A stretch of 64,000 nucleotides of DNA from Pseudomonas sp. HOU2 (GTDB lineage: Bacteria > Pseudomonadota > Gammaproteobacteria > Pseudomonadales > Pseudomonadaceae). The notes beneath the pieces were generated by a model. That model was not told the origin of the DNA and ran no database searches. It saw nothing but the letters and a program-made list of their open reading frames with translations. Shown piece by piece: positions 1 through 7,716 of this stretch; positions within the stretch are counted from its first letter, which is position 1; every line of letters starts with the position of its first letter. Where the stretch lies: contig NZ_CP160398.1 in the NCBI RefSeq assembly GCF_040729435.1, positions 5,747,001-5,811,000 of the forward strand, read 5' to 3'. The position numbers were made by a program, and so were the translations under genes.

Positions 1-1
1 G

Positions 2-76
2 CTGGGTCTGGCCAAAGGCGTCAGCGCCACGGCGGTGATCAAGGCTTCGCACATCATTCTGGGCGTGCCAGCCTGA
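2..76 (+). CDS. C-terminal end of an unidentified protein (partial)
   Basis: An open frame enters from the left edge and ends in TGA; 24 codons are visible, ending in the hydrophobic stretch HIILGVPA. A rho-independent terminator hairpin follows 17 bases later, which supports this as the true end of a plus-strand gene. The fragment is too short to assign to a family. Reading direction is inferred from GC-rich third positions and from the terminator. Confidence 0.55.
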   Translation: MGLAKGVSATAVIKASHIILGVPA

Positions 77-93
77 TCGAGGCTGCGGCGAAT

Positions 94-134
94 AAAAAAC
101 CTCTGGTTCCGTTATCCGGAATCAGAGGTTTTTT
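94..134. terminator. Bidirectional rho-independent terminator
   Basis: An A-run and a T-run flank the stem CCTCTGGTTCC/GGAATCAGAGG with a 7-base loop. It lies between the end of the partial plus-strand gene and the end of the minus-strand GST gene. The A/T symmetry lets it serve both convergent genes. Confidence 0.85.
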
Positions 135-136
135 CG

Positions 137-760
137 TTATGGCGTACCGTTTCGGCCGTACAGGCGAAAGCCTTCGCGTTGACTCAAACGCTCGTAATAC
201 GCCCTGACGGCGGGATAGTCCGGATGCGTGAGCGGCGTTTCGAACCAGCGATTGACCGACAGCCCGATGGGAATATCTGCCAGCGAAAACGCTTCGCCAC
301 TGACGTAGGCGCCGGTTTTCTGCAACTGCTGATCAAGGATGCCCATGGTCTTCGACCATTGCTCGACGCCGTTGAGCAATGCGGCACTGTTCTGATGATC
401 CGCTGACTGTCGCACCAGCGACATGAACGCATACGACCACGACCGGTTCAGCTCCGACGCCTGCCAGTCGATCCACTGATCGACCCGCGCGCGAACTCGT
501 GGCTCGGCGGGGTAGAGGGCGGCGCCGCCATAGGCGCCTGCCAGATAACGAATGATCGTATTGGATTCCCACAGGGTGAAATCGCCATCCTGAATCACCG
601 GCACCATGGCGCAGGGGTTGAGGGCGAGAAACTCCGCCGTGTCGGTGGGTTTGAAGCCCGAGCCCCAATCCTCACGCTCGAACGGGATCTGCAGTTCGGC
701 GCAGGTCCACAGCACTTTGCGCACGTTGATCGATGAGGCCTTGCCCAGTATTCGCAGCAT
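137..760 (-). CDS. Glutathione S-transferase family protein
   Basis: A 207-residue cytosolic GST. The N-terminal thioredoxin-like domain (about residues 1-80) has the SSINVRK active-site region, with Ser9/Ser10 as likely catalytic residue, then NPCAMVPV with the cis-Pro and the [10 protein letters not shown] glutathione-binding segment. A helical C-terminal domain follows. The start chosen here has AGGGAA a few bases upstream; a longer in-frame start at 814 lacks a good ribosome site and would add 18 residues not typical of GSTs. The gene is monocistronic and ends at the shared terminator. The conjugated substrate cannot be read from sequence. Confidence 0.9.
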   Translation of the reverse strand: MLRILGKASSINVRKVLWTCAELQIPFEREDWGSGFKPTDTAEFLALNPCAMVPVIQDGDFTLWESNTIIRYLAGAYGGAALYPAEPRVRARVDQWIDWQASELNRSWSYAFMSLVRQSADHQNSAALLNGVEQWSKTMGILDQQLQKTGAYVSGEAFSLADIPIGLSVNRWFETPLTHPDYPAVRAYYERLSQREGFRLYGRNGTP

Positions 761-863
761 GGGATTCCCTGTGTTGTGGCTGGCTGTCCAGCCACAAGAA
801 ATACCACATTGCAATGCACAAGGCCCGCACAGTGGCGGGCCTTGTGTTTACAGCGAGTCAATC

Positions 864-2279
864 TCAGAGACTGCCCACCAATTTGCCGCCCATCATCCGC
901 CGCCGATAAGCGCTGTCACGATTGGCCAGCCAGAAGTACAGCGGCGAGGTCACCAGCAGCCCCACCAGCCACGACAGATCCGCGCCGTTGATGTGCGCCG
1001 ACACTGGGCCGACGTACAGCGGGGTATTCATGAACGGAATCTGCACCGCGATGCCGATCGCGTAGGCCAGCAATGCCTGCGGGTTGTAGCGCCCGTAGAT
1101 GCCGCCATCGACCTGAAAGATCGATTGGATGTCGTACTGGCCCTTGTGGATGGCATAGAAGTCGATCAGGTTGATCGCCGTCCACGGCACCAAAACCACC
1201 AACAGCACCAGCACCATGTCGACGAAGTGGCCGATGAAGTCCTTCGACGCGCCGACGGCGGCGAAGCAGCAGGCCAGCAGAACGATGATCGAGATCACCG
1301 CACGGCTTTTGGCAGTCGGGATCCAGCGGTAGGCGAAGGTCTGCACCAGAGTGATCAGCGACAGCACCGCGCCGTACAGGTTGAGGGCGTTGTGGCTGAT
1401 CACGCTGAGCAGGAACAGCACCAGCATCAGCGGCCCGATCGAGCCGGTGGCGAGTTTGACCGCGTCCATCGTGTCCATGCCCACGGGGGTCGCCAGCACG
1501 GCGACAGCACCGAAGATGAACGCCAGACTTGAACCCAGCGCCGAGCCCAGATAGGTGGTCCAGAACGTCGACGAGACTTTCACGTCCGCCGGCAGATAAC
1601 GCGAATAGTCGGACACGTACGGCGCAAATGCGATCTGCCACAGCGCGGCGAGCGACACAGTGGCGAGCCAGCCGGAGAGGTTGAAGCTGCCGCGGGTGAG
1701 GAAGTCATCGGTCTGAATGTGGGTGAAGATGTAGCCGAAACCGACGACGATGCCGATCCCCAACACCCAGGTGCCGATGCGGTTGAGCACGTGGATGAAA
1801 CGGTAGCCGATGATGCCGATGATTCCCGAACCGAGGGCACCGATGACGATGCCGACCGGCACCGGGACGCTGTCGACCACGCCGTGCAGCGACTTGCCGG
1901 CCAGCACGATGTTGGAGGCGAAGAAGCCGATGTACATGACCCCGGCAATCAGCACCACCAACAGCGCGCCGAGCGAACCGAACTGCGCGCGGCTCTGGAT
2001 CATCTGCGGAATGCCCATCTGCGGGCCTTGCGCCGAGTGCAGCGCCATCAGCACGCCGCCGACCAGATGCCCGACCAGAATCGCGACGATGCCCCACACC
2101 AGATTCAGGTGGAACAACTGCACGCCCAGCGCGCCAGTGACGATGGGCAACGGCGCGATGTTGCCGCCGAACCACAGCGTGAACAGATCCCTGACCTTTC
2201 CGTGGCGATCTTCGGGGGGCACGTATCCTATCGTGTGTTTTTCAATGAGCGGGGCGGACGTTGTTGCAGAGGTGGACAT
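864..2279 (-). CDS. NCS1-family nucleobase/cation symporter (copy 1)
   Basis: A 471-residue inner-membrane permease with about 12 hydrophobic segments. Near the N-terminus DLFTLWFGGNIAPLP is the typical NCS1 opening, and the SAQGPQMGIPQM segment is the usual TM3 loop. Family members import cytosine, allantoin, hydantoins, thiamine precursors and similar N-heterocycles by H+ or Na+ symport. The start has GGAG upstream. It is divergent from a LysR gene and close to the M20/DUF1028/Rid/FMO operon, so it probably imports that pathway's substrate. A close paralogue lies at 58944-60356. The ligand is unknown. Confidence 0.92.
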   Translation of the reverse strand: MSTSATTSAPLIEKHTIGYVPPEDRHGKVRDLFTLWFGGNIAPLPIVTGALGVQLFHLNLVWGIVAILVGHLVGGVLMALHSAQGPQMGIPQMIQSRAQFGSLGALLVVLIAGVMYIGFFASNIVLAGKSLHGVVDSVPVPVGIVIGALGSGIIGIIGYRFIHVLNRIGTWVLGIGIVVGFGYIFTHIQTDDFLTRGSFNLSGWLATVSLAALWQIAFAPYVSDYSRYLPADVKVSSTFWTTYLGSALGSSLAFIFGAVAVLATPVGMDTMDAVKLATGSIGPLMLVLFLLSVISHNALNLYGAVLSLITLVQTFAYRWIPTAKSRAVISIIVLLACCFAAVGASKDFIGHFVDMVLVLLVVLVPWTAINLIDFYAIHKGQYDIQSIFQVDGGIYGRYNPQALLAYAIGIAVQIPFMNTPLYVGPVSAHINGADLSWLVGLLVTSPLYFWLANRDSAYRRRMMGGKLVGSL

Positions 2280-2640
2280 GACGAACTCCAAGGCAAGGAT
2301 GAGTACGTGGACGTACTTCGGTAAGCGCCGACACGGACGGCGCATTTCTTGTTGAAGCGATCATGTGCAAAGGCCCGGGATAGATAAATTAGTAAGTTTG
2401 TTGCTTCAGACCTTAAAAAATATATGCCCGGGGTTTGGAGGCTGTCCGGTATGTTCAACCGTGATCAACAACAAAAATTTCAGAGGCGAACCCTTTCCTG
2501 TGGCGAGGGAGCTTGCTCCCGCTGGGCTGCGCAGCGGCCCCAAAAACGGCGTCACTCCCCCGATATTGTGAGTGCTGCGCACTCAAGCGGGAGCAAGCTC
2601 CCTCGCCACAGACGCGTCGTCTTACTTGCAGAGGTTTTCC
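2280..2640. promoter_or_regulatory. Divergent control region of NCS1 permease and LysR, with REP insertion
   Basis: A 361-base gene-free stretch. The left part (about 2380-2450) is AT-rich and is the likely location of the permease promoter and LysR binding. The right part is filled by a REP pair (2499-2610) that ends only 30 bases before the LysR start. I could not define a single convincing -35/-10 pair here. Confidence 0.5.
2499..2610. repeat. REP pair (GTGGCGAGGGAGCTTGCTCC type)
   Basis: Two inverted REP halves, TGTGGCGAGGGAGCTTGC and its reverse complement, frame a GC-rich spacer and form a long imperfect palindrome. The same half-element recurs at 47154-47273 and 60375-60484. It is typical of Pseudomonas fluorescens-group intergenic repeats. 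Confidence 0.9.
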
Positions 2641-3552
2641 ATGGCCGCCTACAACCTGCGCCAGCTCAAATACTTCGTCACCACCGCCGATTGCGGCAGC
2701 GTCGCCGAAGCTTCGCGCAAGCTCTACATCGCCCAGCCGTCGGTCTCCACCGCAATCAAGCATCTGGAAGAAAGCTTCGGCGTGCAGCTGTTCATCCGCC
2801 ATCACGCCCAGGGCGTGTCGTTGACGCCCAGTGGCTCGCGCTTCTATCGCAAGGCGCTGGAGTTGCTGCGGGTGGCGCATGAGTTCGAGCAGAACGCGCT
2901 GGCGGACAACGACGTGGTCTCGGGACAGATCGATATCGGCTGTTTCGAAACGGTCGCGCCGTTGTACCTGCCGCGCCTGATCGCCGGTTTCAAGCAGCGC
3001 TGGCCGGGGGTGGAAATCCGTATTCGCGATGGCGAACAACAGGAACTGGTGCAGGCGCTGACCGCCGGCAGCATCGATCTGGCGATGCTGTTCGAGCACG
3101 ACCTCGACAGCACCATCGAAACCACCTCGCTGATGCCGCCGCAGCAGCCTTACGCCTTGCTGCCCGCCGACCACCGCTTTGCGCAACAGGCGAAAGTCTC
3201 GTTGCACGATCTGGTGCTGGAACCGATGATCCTGCTCGACGTGGTGCCCAGCCGCACCTACTTCGTGAGCATTTTCGAGGAGCGTGGGCTGACCCCGCAC
3301 ATCGTCTTCAGCTCACCGTCGATCGAGATGGTGCGCGGCATGGTCGGGCGCGGTTTCGGTTTTTCGATTCTGGTGACCCGACCGTTCGGCGAGTACACCT
3401 ACGACGGGCAGAAAGTGGTGTGCGTGCCGCTGGCGGAAACCGTGACCGGCTCGGGTTTGTCGGCAGCCTGGCTGCGCCGGGTGCAACTGACCAAACCGGT
3501 GCAGTTGTTCGTCGATCATTGCCGGGAGGAGTTGGCTCGACTGTACGCCTGA
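2641..3552 (+). CDS. LysR-family transcriptional regulator
   Basis: A 303-residue LysR regulator. The winged helix-turn-helix lies at about residues 5-64 (LRQLKYFVTTAD, then SVAEASRKLYIAQPSVS), followed by a periplasmic-binding-like effector domain to the C-terminus. The start fits the family N-terminus; longer in-frame starts run back into the REP element. It is divergent from the NCS1 permease and its 3' end meets the M20 gene. By position it probably controls the permease and perhaps the FMO-Rid-DUF1028-M20 operon. The effector is unknown. Confidence 0.9.
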   Translation: MAAYNLRQLKYFVTTADCGSVAEASRKLYIAQPSVSTAIKHLEESFGVQLFIRHHAQGVSLTPSGSRFYRKALELLRVAHEFEQNALADNDVVSGQIDIGCFETVAPLYLPRLIAGFKQRWPGVEIRIRDGEQQELVQALTAGSIDLAMLFEHDLDSTIETTSLMPPQQPYALLPADHRFAQQAKVSLHDLVLEPMILLDVVPSRTYFVSIFEERGLTPHIVFSSPSIEMVRGMVGRGFGFSILVTRPFGEYTYDGQKVVCVPLAETVTGSGLSAAWLRRVQLTKPVQLFVDHCREELARLYA

Positions 3553-3571
3553 GCGTACATCGAGCCGTGTC

Positions 3572-4720
3572 TCAAGCGCGGATAAAGGCCAGCATCCGTT
3601 GCAGCATCGCATCGCAGGCATCGATTTGCGCACGACTGACGAACTCATCGGGCTTGTGCCCCTGGTCCATGCTGCCGGGACCGCAGACCACGGTGGGAAT
3701 CCCCGCCGCATTGAACAGCCCACCCTCGGTGCCGAACGCCACGGTGCCGAATTCCTGTGAGCCGCAGAACGCCGCGATCAATTCCGCCGCCTGACTCTGC
3801 GCATCGGTGGCCAGGCCCGGATAGGCTGACAGCTCACTGAAACGAATCGCGCTGTGCTCACTCACTGCCCGCATGCGCGGCAGCACTTGCTGCTCGGCGT
3901 AAGCCTGCAACTGCTGCGCGACCAAGGTCGGATCCTGCGAGGGCAGGGCGCGGATTTCGAAGTCGAAGCGGCAGTCGGCGGGCACGATGTTCAAGGCCTT
4001 GCCGCCGCTGATCACCCCGGTCTGCACCGTGCTGTAGGGCGGGTCGAAACGGCTGTCGTGATGCTCGGGCGCCTTCAGTTGCTGGCCGATGCGCCCCAGC
4101 TCGCCGATCAACTCGGCGGCGTACTCGATGGCGTTGACCCCCAGCGGCGCGTAGGCCGAATGGCACGGATGCCCGTGCACGTCGCAGCGCATCGCCAGTT
4201 TGCCTTTGTGGCCGAGCACCGGTTTGAGTTCGGTGGGTTCACCGATGATGCACAGCAGCGGTTTGACCGGACGCTGCTCCAGCTCGGCGAGCAACGAACG
4301 CACCCCGAGGCAGCCGACTTCTTCGTCGTAGGACAGGGCGATGTGCACCGGCATGCGCAGGTCTGCAGCGACCAACGCCGGCACCAGGGCCAACACGCAG
4401 GCGATGTAGCCCTTCATGTCGGCGGTGCCGCGCCCGAACAGCTTGCCATCGTGCTCGCTGAGTTCGAATGGCGCCACCGTCCACGGTTGGCCGTCGACCG
4501 GCACCACATCGGTGTGCCCCGAGAGCACAATGCCCGGTTGCTCGGCCGGGCCAATCGTGGCGAACAGATTGGCCTTGCTGCGCTCGGCGTTGTAGATCAG
4601 CTCGCACGGCACATCGAAGCCTGCGAGGTAATCACGCACGAACTCGATCAGTTGCAGATTGGATTCGCGGCTGGTGGTGTCGAACCCAACCAGCGTCCTG
4701 AGCAACGCGATGCTGCTCAT
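3572..4720 (-). CDS. M20 metallopeptidase, ArgE/acetylornithine deacetylase-like
   Basis: A 382-residue cytoplasmic di-zinc hydrolase of the ArgE/DapE group. Visible landmarks are SGHTDVVPV (metal His and catalytic Asp), GRGTADMKG (bridging Asp), SYDEEVG (catalytic Glu pair), GEPTEL, and the C-terminal DQGHKPDEF metal His. The start has GGAG upstream, and its ATG overlaps the stop of the DUF1028 gene (ATGA), indicating translational coupling. Its setting among DUF1028, Rid, FMO and an NCS1 permease rather than arg genes suggests deacylation of a catabolic intermediate, not arginine synthesis. That role is inference. Confidence 0.88.
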   Translation of the reverse strand: MSSIALLRTLVGFDTTSRESNLQLIEFVRDYLAGFDVPCELIYNAERSKANLFATIGPAEQPGIVLSGHTDVVPVDGQPWTVAPFELSEHDGKLFGRGTADMKGYIACVLALVPALVAADLRMPVHIALSYDEEVGCLGVRSLLAELEQRPVKPLLCIIGEPTELKPVLGHKGKLAMRCDVHGHPCHSAYAPLGVNAIEYAAELIGELGRIGQQLKAPEHHDSRFDPPYSTVQTGVISGGKALNIVPADCRFDFEIRALPSQDPTLVAQQLQAYAEQQVLPRMRAVSEHSAIRFSELSAYPGLATDAQSQAAELIAAFCGSQEFGTVAFGTEGGLFNAAGIPTVVCGPGSMDQGHKPDEFVSRAQIDACDAMLQRMLAFIRA

Positions 4721-5394
4721 CGATCGTCTCCGGCAACGCCATAACCCGGCGCCTTGGCCGGATCGAGGGCGCGATCGATGTAGTCCTGCAACTGTGGCTG
4801 ATAAGCGTCCCAGAGTTTTTGCAACTGGCCGATCGGGTCTTCGTCCGCCCAATCGACGCGCAAATTGACGATCGGCCAGGTCTGCTCGCCGACCACCACC
4901 ACGGCTGCCGAATGCACCGGCCCGGCTTCGCCTCCGAGGGCCTGTGCGGCGTGCAAGGCCTTGAGCAAGCGGTCGGCCAATTGGCCTTCGCCATCCTCAA
5001 AGGCGCTGACCATTGCCTCGATCACCGCACGCCCGGCGAGCATGTTGCCGGCCGCCACGCATTGTTCGCCGCAGACCGCGTTGTGTACGCCGAGGGTTTG
5101 CGCGCCGCTGAAATGTGCGGTCTGGCCGAGGTGGTTGATCGCGGTGATCTGCCGGTACTGGCTGTAGCCGTTGCGGGTCAGCACCTGGTCCAGCGCCGCG
5201 CCGGGCGCGTGGCCTTGCTCCATCAGCGCGAGGACTTCCGGGCCGAGGGACGGCAGGGTGATGTTCTGGCTCGACACCGCGCCGACGCCTGGCAGCAGCC
5301 ACGGGCACCGTGCGCCGACGGCGATGCTGGAGGAACTGATGGCGACACCGAACTGGCCGGTTTCGGGGCAACGGGCTGCGATTGAAAAGGTCAT
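4717..5394 (-). CDS. DUF1028 family protein (Ntn-hydrolase-like)
   Basis: A 225-residue protein beginning MTFSIAARCPETGQFG, the conserved DUF1028 opening; SSSSIAVGARCPW follows. The family has an Ntn-hydrolase-like fold, and its members are thought to act on amide or imide bonds, but no reaction is well established to my knowledge. It overlaps the downstream M20 gene by four bases, so the two are probably made together. Upstream is a 280-base spacer holding REP elements and a tandem duplication, which may weaken transcript continuity with the Rid gene. Confidence 0.85.
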   Translation of the reverse strand: MTFSIAARCPETGQFGVAISSSSIAVGARCPWLLPGVGAVSSQNITLPSLGPEVLALMEQGHAPGAALDQVLTRNGYSQYRQITAINHLGQTAHFSGAQTLGVHNAVCGEQCVAAGNMLAGRAVIEAMVSAFEDGEGQLADRLLKALHAAQALGGEAGPVHSAAVVVVGEQTWPIVNLRVDWADEDPIGQLQKLWDAYQPQLQDYIDRALDPAKAPGYGVAGDDR

Positions 5395-5437
5395 GGTCTA
5401 ACTCCTTTCGAGGAATTTGTTGTCCTTGCGGGCCTCA

Positions 5438-5524
5438 TCGCTGGCAAGCCAGCTCCCACAGTAATTGGGTTGCTCACAAAACTTGAAGGCACCTCAAATA
5501 CCTGTGGGAGCTGGCTTGCCAGCG
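5438..5524. repeat. REP pair (TGTGGGAGCTGGCTTGCCAGCG type)
   Basis: The half CGCTGGCAAGCCAGCTCCCACA is followed about 40 bases later by its inverse TGTGGGAGCTGGCTTGCCAG, giving a palindromic REP doublet between the DUF1028 and Rid genes. The right half is part of the duplicated unit described at 5455-5706. Confidence 0.85.
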
Positions 5525-5706
5525 AAGGCCGCGACTCGGTCTGCCGACTTACTCGGGAATCACCGCCACCACATCAATCTCCCACAGTAATTGGGGTGAT
5601 CACAAAACTTGAAGGCACCTCAAATACCTGTGGGAGCTGGCTTGCCAGCGATGGCCGCGACTCGGTCTGCCTGATTACTCGGGAATCACCGCCACCACAT
5701 CAATCT
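5455..5706. repeat. Tandem duplication of 126 bp spanning a REP half and the 3' end of the Rid gene
   Basis: Unit 1 (5455-5580) and unit 2 (5581-5706) align without gaps and differ at about six positions. Each holds a spacer, a REP half, and the last codons plus stop of the Rid-family gene. Unit 2 is the functional gene end; unit 1 carries a dead copy of the last ten codons and stop (5549-5580). The mismatches sit in the spacer and next to the stop codon, while the coding part is identical. Confidence 0.93.
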
Positions 5707-6091
5707 CCATCAGCCACTGCGGCTGCCCCAGTGCCGACACCACCAGCCCGGTGGAAATCGGGAACACGCCTTTGAGCCATTTGCCGACTTCCTGGTACAC
5801 CGGCTCGCGGTAGCGCGGGTCGATCAGGTAAGTGGTGGTCTTGACGATGTGGCTCATGTCGCTGCCGGCTTCTTCGAGCAGTTGCTTGACGTTGCGCATG
5901 GCCTGTTCGGCCTGCGCGCGCGGATCACCGAGGCCCACCAGATTGCCGTCGAAATCGGTGCCGACCTGACCCCGGACATACACGGTGTTGCCGGCGCGCA
6001 CGGCTTGGCACAGATCGTTGTCCAGGGTCTGGTTCGGGTAGGTGTCCTTGGTGTTGAACATACGGATGCGGGTGTGGGTTGGCTTGCTCAT
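5675..6091 (-). CDS. Rid (YjgF/YER057c/UK114) family protein lacking the RidA arginine
   Basis: A 138-residue small trimer-forming Rid-fold protein with the family features EQAMRNVKQLLEEAG and a C-terminal LMEIDVVAV strand. In RidA the imine-deaminating Arg105 lies just after an FPAR-type motif. Here the matching position is FPISTG, with Ser113/Thr114 and no Arg, so it is unlikely to be a canonical 2-aminoacrylate deaminase and fits the Rid subfamilies without that residue. GGAG precedes the start. It lies 58 bases downstream of the FMO gene and is probably co-transcribed, perhaps handling an unstable oxidation product. Confidence 0.88.
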   Translation of the reverse strand: MSKPTHTRIRMFNTKDTYPNQTLDNDLCQAVRAGNTVYVRGQVGTDFDGNLVGLGDPRAQAEQAMRNVKQLLEEAGSDMSHIVKTTTYLIDPRYREPVYQEVGKWLKGVFPISTGLVVSALGQPQWLMEIDVVAVIPE

Positions 6092-6149
6092 GTACAGCTC
6101 CAGACTGGGTAATCAGCGGCGCACCGGGCACCGCCGCGAAAGTGGGCAA

Positions 6150-7469
6150 TCAAGCGTCGACGGTGTCGGCGGCTTTGGTGTTGGCGCTCGAATGCAGGGC
6201 CGCTTCACGCTGCTCGGCATCCTTGTAGTCAAGGTATTTGCGCTGGGTGGCGATGTGGTCGGCTACGTGCTTGGCGTCATGCCACACGCCCCAGATGAAC
6301 GACGAACCGCGCCGCGACTGCCATGGCAGCCCGAGGAAATACACCCCCGGCTCGCTGGACACGCCGCGCTGATGCTGCGGTTTGCCCTTGTCGTCAAACG
6401 CTGCGACCTGCAGCCAGGAATAATCCACGGCGAACCCGGTGGCCCAGATGATCGAAGTGATCCCGGCTTTGGCCAGATCCAGATCCACCAGCGGATTTTT
6501 CACGCAGTCGGGATCCGGGTAGGTTTCGCGTGCCTCGGGCTCTTCGGGCAGATCCAGACCGTTGCGCTCGATGTAGGCATCGGCGGCATCCAGCAGGGCG
6601 AGGTAGTTGTCATCGCCACGTTTGAGGTTGTCCACCAGGTCCTGCTTGAAGGTCACCACGCCGTTATTGAACGACTCGGTGACGCCAACCAGGGTCATGC
6701 CGCGATGGGCCAGACCACGGAAGTCGATGGTGCGCCCGCCATGCGCGCCGCTGACCGCGATGGTCACGTGCTCGCGGCCGGGTTTCATCGCTGCCTGATC
6801 CCACTCGCCGAGCACCCCCAGCCACCAGCAGAAATCACGGTTGCGATAGGCACGCGGCGGACGGTCGTGAGCACCGACCGAAAGGTAAACCTGCTTGCCG
6901 GAGCGCTGCAGTTCATCGGCGATCTGTACGCCGGACGAACCGGCACCGACCACCAGCACCGCGCCGTCGGGCAGTTGCTGCGGATTGCGATAGTCAGCGG
7001 AGTGGATCTGCAGCAGGCGTGGGTCTTGCGGGGCGATCGGCGGGATCACCGGACGCTGGAACGGCCCGGTCGCCGCGACCACGCGGCTGGCTTCGATCAC
7101 GCCTTCGGAAGTCTCGATGGTAAAGCCCGGACGCCCGACATTGCGCACCACGCTTTTGACCTCGACCCCGGTGCGGATCGGCGCGTTGAATTTCTTCGCA
7201 TAGGCTTCGAAGTAGTCGGCGACTCGCTCCTTGGGGGCGAAACCATCGGGATCGACATCATCGAATTCCAGCCCCGGAAAGCGGTCGTGCCACGCCGGAC
7301 CGTTGGCTACCAACGAGTCCCAGCGCCCGGTGCGCCAGCGTTCGGCAATGCGACTGCGCTCCAGCACCAGGTGCGGCACACCGAGTTTGCTCAGGTGCTC
7401 GCTCATCGCCACACCCGCCTGTCCGGCCCCCACGACAAGCGTGTCTGTTTTTATTATTTCAGTGGTCAT
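6150..7469 (-). CDS. Class B flavin-containing monooxygenase
   Basis: A 439-residue FAD/NADPH monooxygenase. The FAD-binding GAGQAGVA lies near residue 14, ATGPFQRP marks the mid-protein family motif, the second Rossmann motif GAGSSGVQ binds NADPH, and a late ATGFAVDYSW segment follows. It resembles YhoB/CzcO-type and N-oxygenating FMOs that hydroxylate soft nucleophilic N or S or do Baeyer-Villiger chemistry. AAGGA precedes the start. It is the first gene of the presumed operon FMO-Rid-DUF1028-M20, so it likely carries out the initial oxidation of the imported compound. The substrate is not determinable. Confidence 0.9.
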   Translation of the reverse strand: MTTEIIKTDTLVVGAGQAGVAMSEHLSKLGVPHLVLERSRIAERWRTGRWDSLVANGPAWHDRFPGLEFDDVDPDGFAPKERVADYFEAYAKKFNAPIRTGVEVKSVVRNVGRPGFTIETSEGVIEASRVVAATGPFQRPVIPPIAPQDPRLLQIHSADYRNPQQLPDGAVLVVGAGSSGVQIADELQRSGKQVYLSVGAHDRPPRAYRNRDFCWWLGVLGEWDQAAMKPGREHVTIAVSGAHGGRTIDFRGLAHRGMTLVGVTESFNNGVVTFKQDLVDNLKRGDDNYLALLDAADAYIERNGLDLPEEPEARETYPDPDCVKNPLVDLDLAKAGITSIIWATGFAVDYSWLQVAAFDDKGKPQHQRGVSSEPGVYFLGLPWQSRRGSSFIWGVWHDAKHVADHIATQRKYLDYKDAEQREAALHSSANTKAADTVDA

Positions 7470-7566
7470 TTCTACATCCTTCCTGGCAAGGCAAGTGGAT
7501 TCGGATCGCTTCAGGCTGGTCCGTTTTGCTTGCGGTCAGACTAGGCAGGAGGGGGGTATCGGTAAA

Positions 7567-7594
7567 ATATTATTAAGCTGGGATGTGAATACAA
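7567..7594 (-). promoter_or_regulatory. Candidate sigma70 promoter for the FMO-Rid-DUF1028-M20 operon
   Basis: On the minus strand TTGTAT and TAATAT are separated by 16 bases, about 100 bases upstream of the FMO start, in the only AT-rich part of the 247-base spacer between the FMO and radical SAM genes. No terminator was recognised for the upstream radical SAM gene in this spacer. Confidence 0.5.
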
Positions 7595-7716
7595 ATTGCT
7601 GAAGCAGAAAGGACAAAGCCAGTAAAACCGCGGCTTGCAGGGCGGGGGGAGAGTTGCCCCGGGCAGGAAAACCCGGGACAGAGTTGGAAAATATCGACTG
7701 CAGGGGCAGCAAGCGC

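Noticed and set aside
606..1532. Long plus-strand frame opposite the GST and NCS1 genes
   Set aside because: Rich in His, Gln, Arg and Asp, as expected from the antisense of GC-rich coding DNA; the minus-strand genes have clear family matches.
5470..5775. Plus-strand ORF with an internal repeat of KLEGTSNTCGSWLAS
   Set aside because: It is a by-product of the 126-bp tandem duplication and REP halves, antisense to the Rid gene end.
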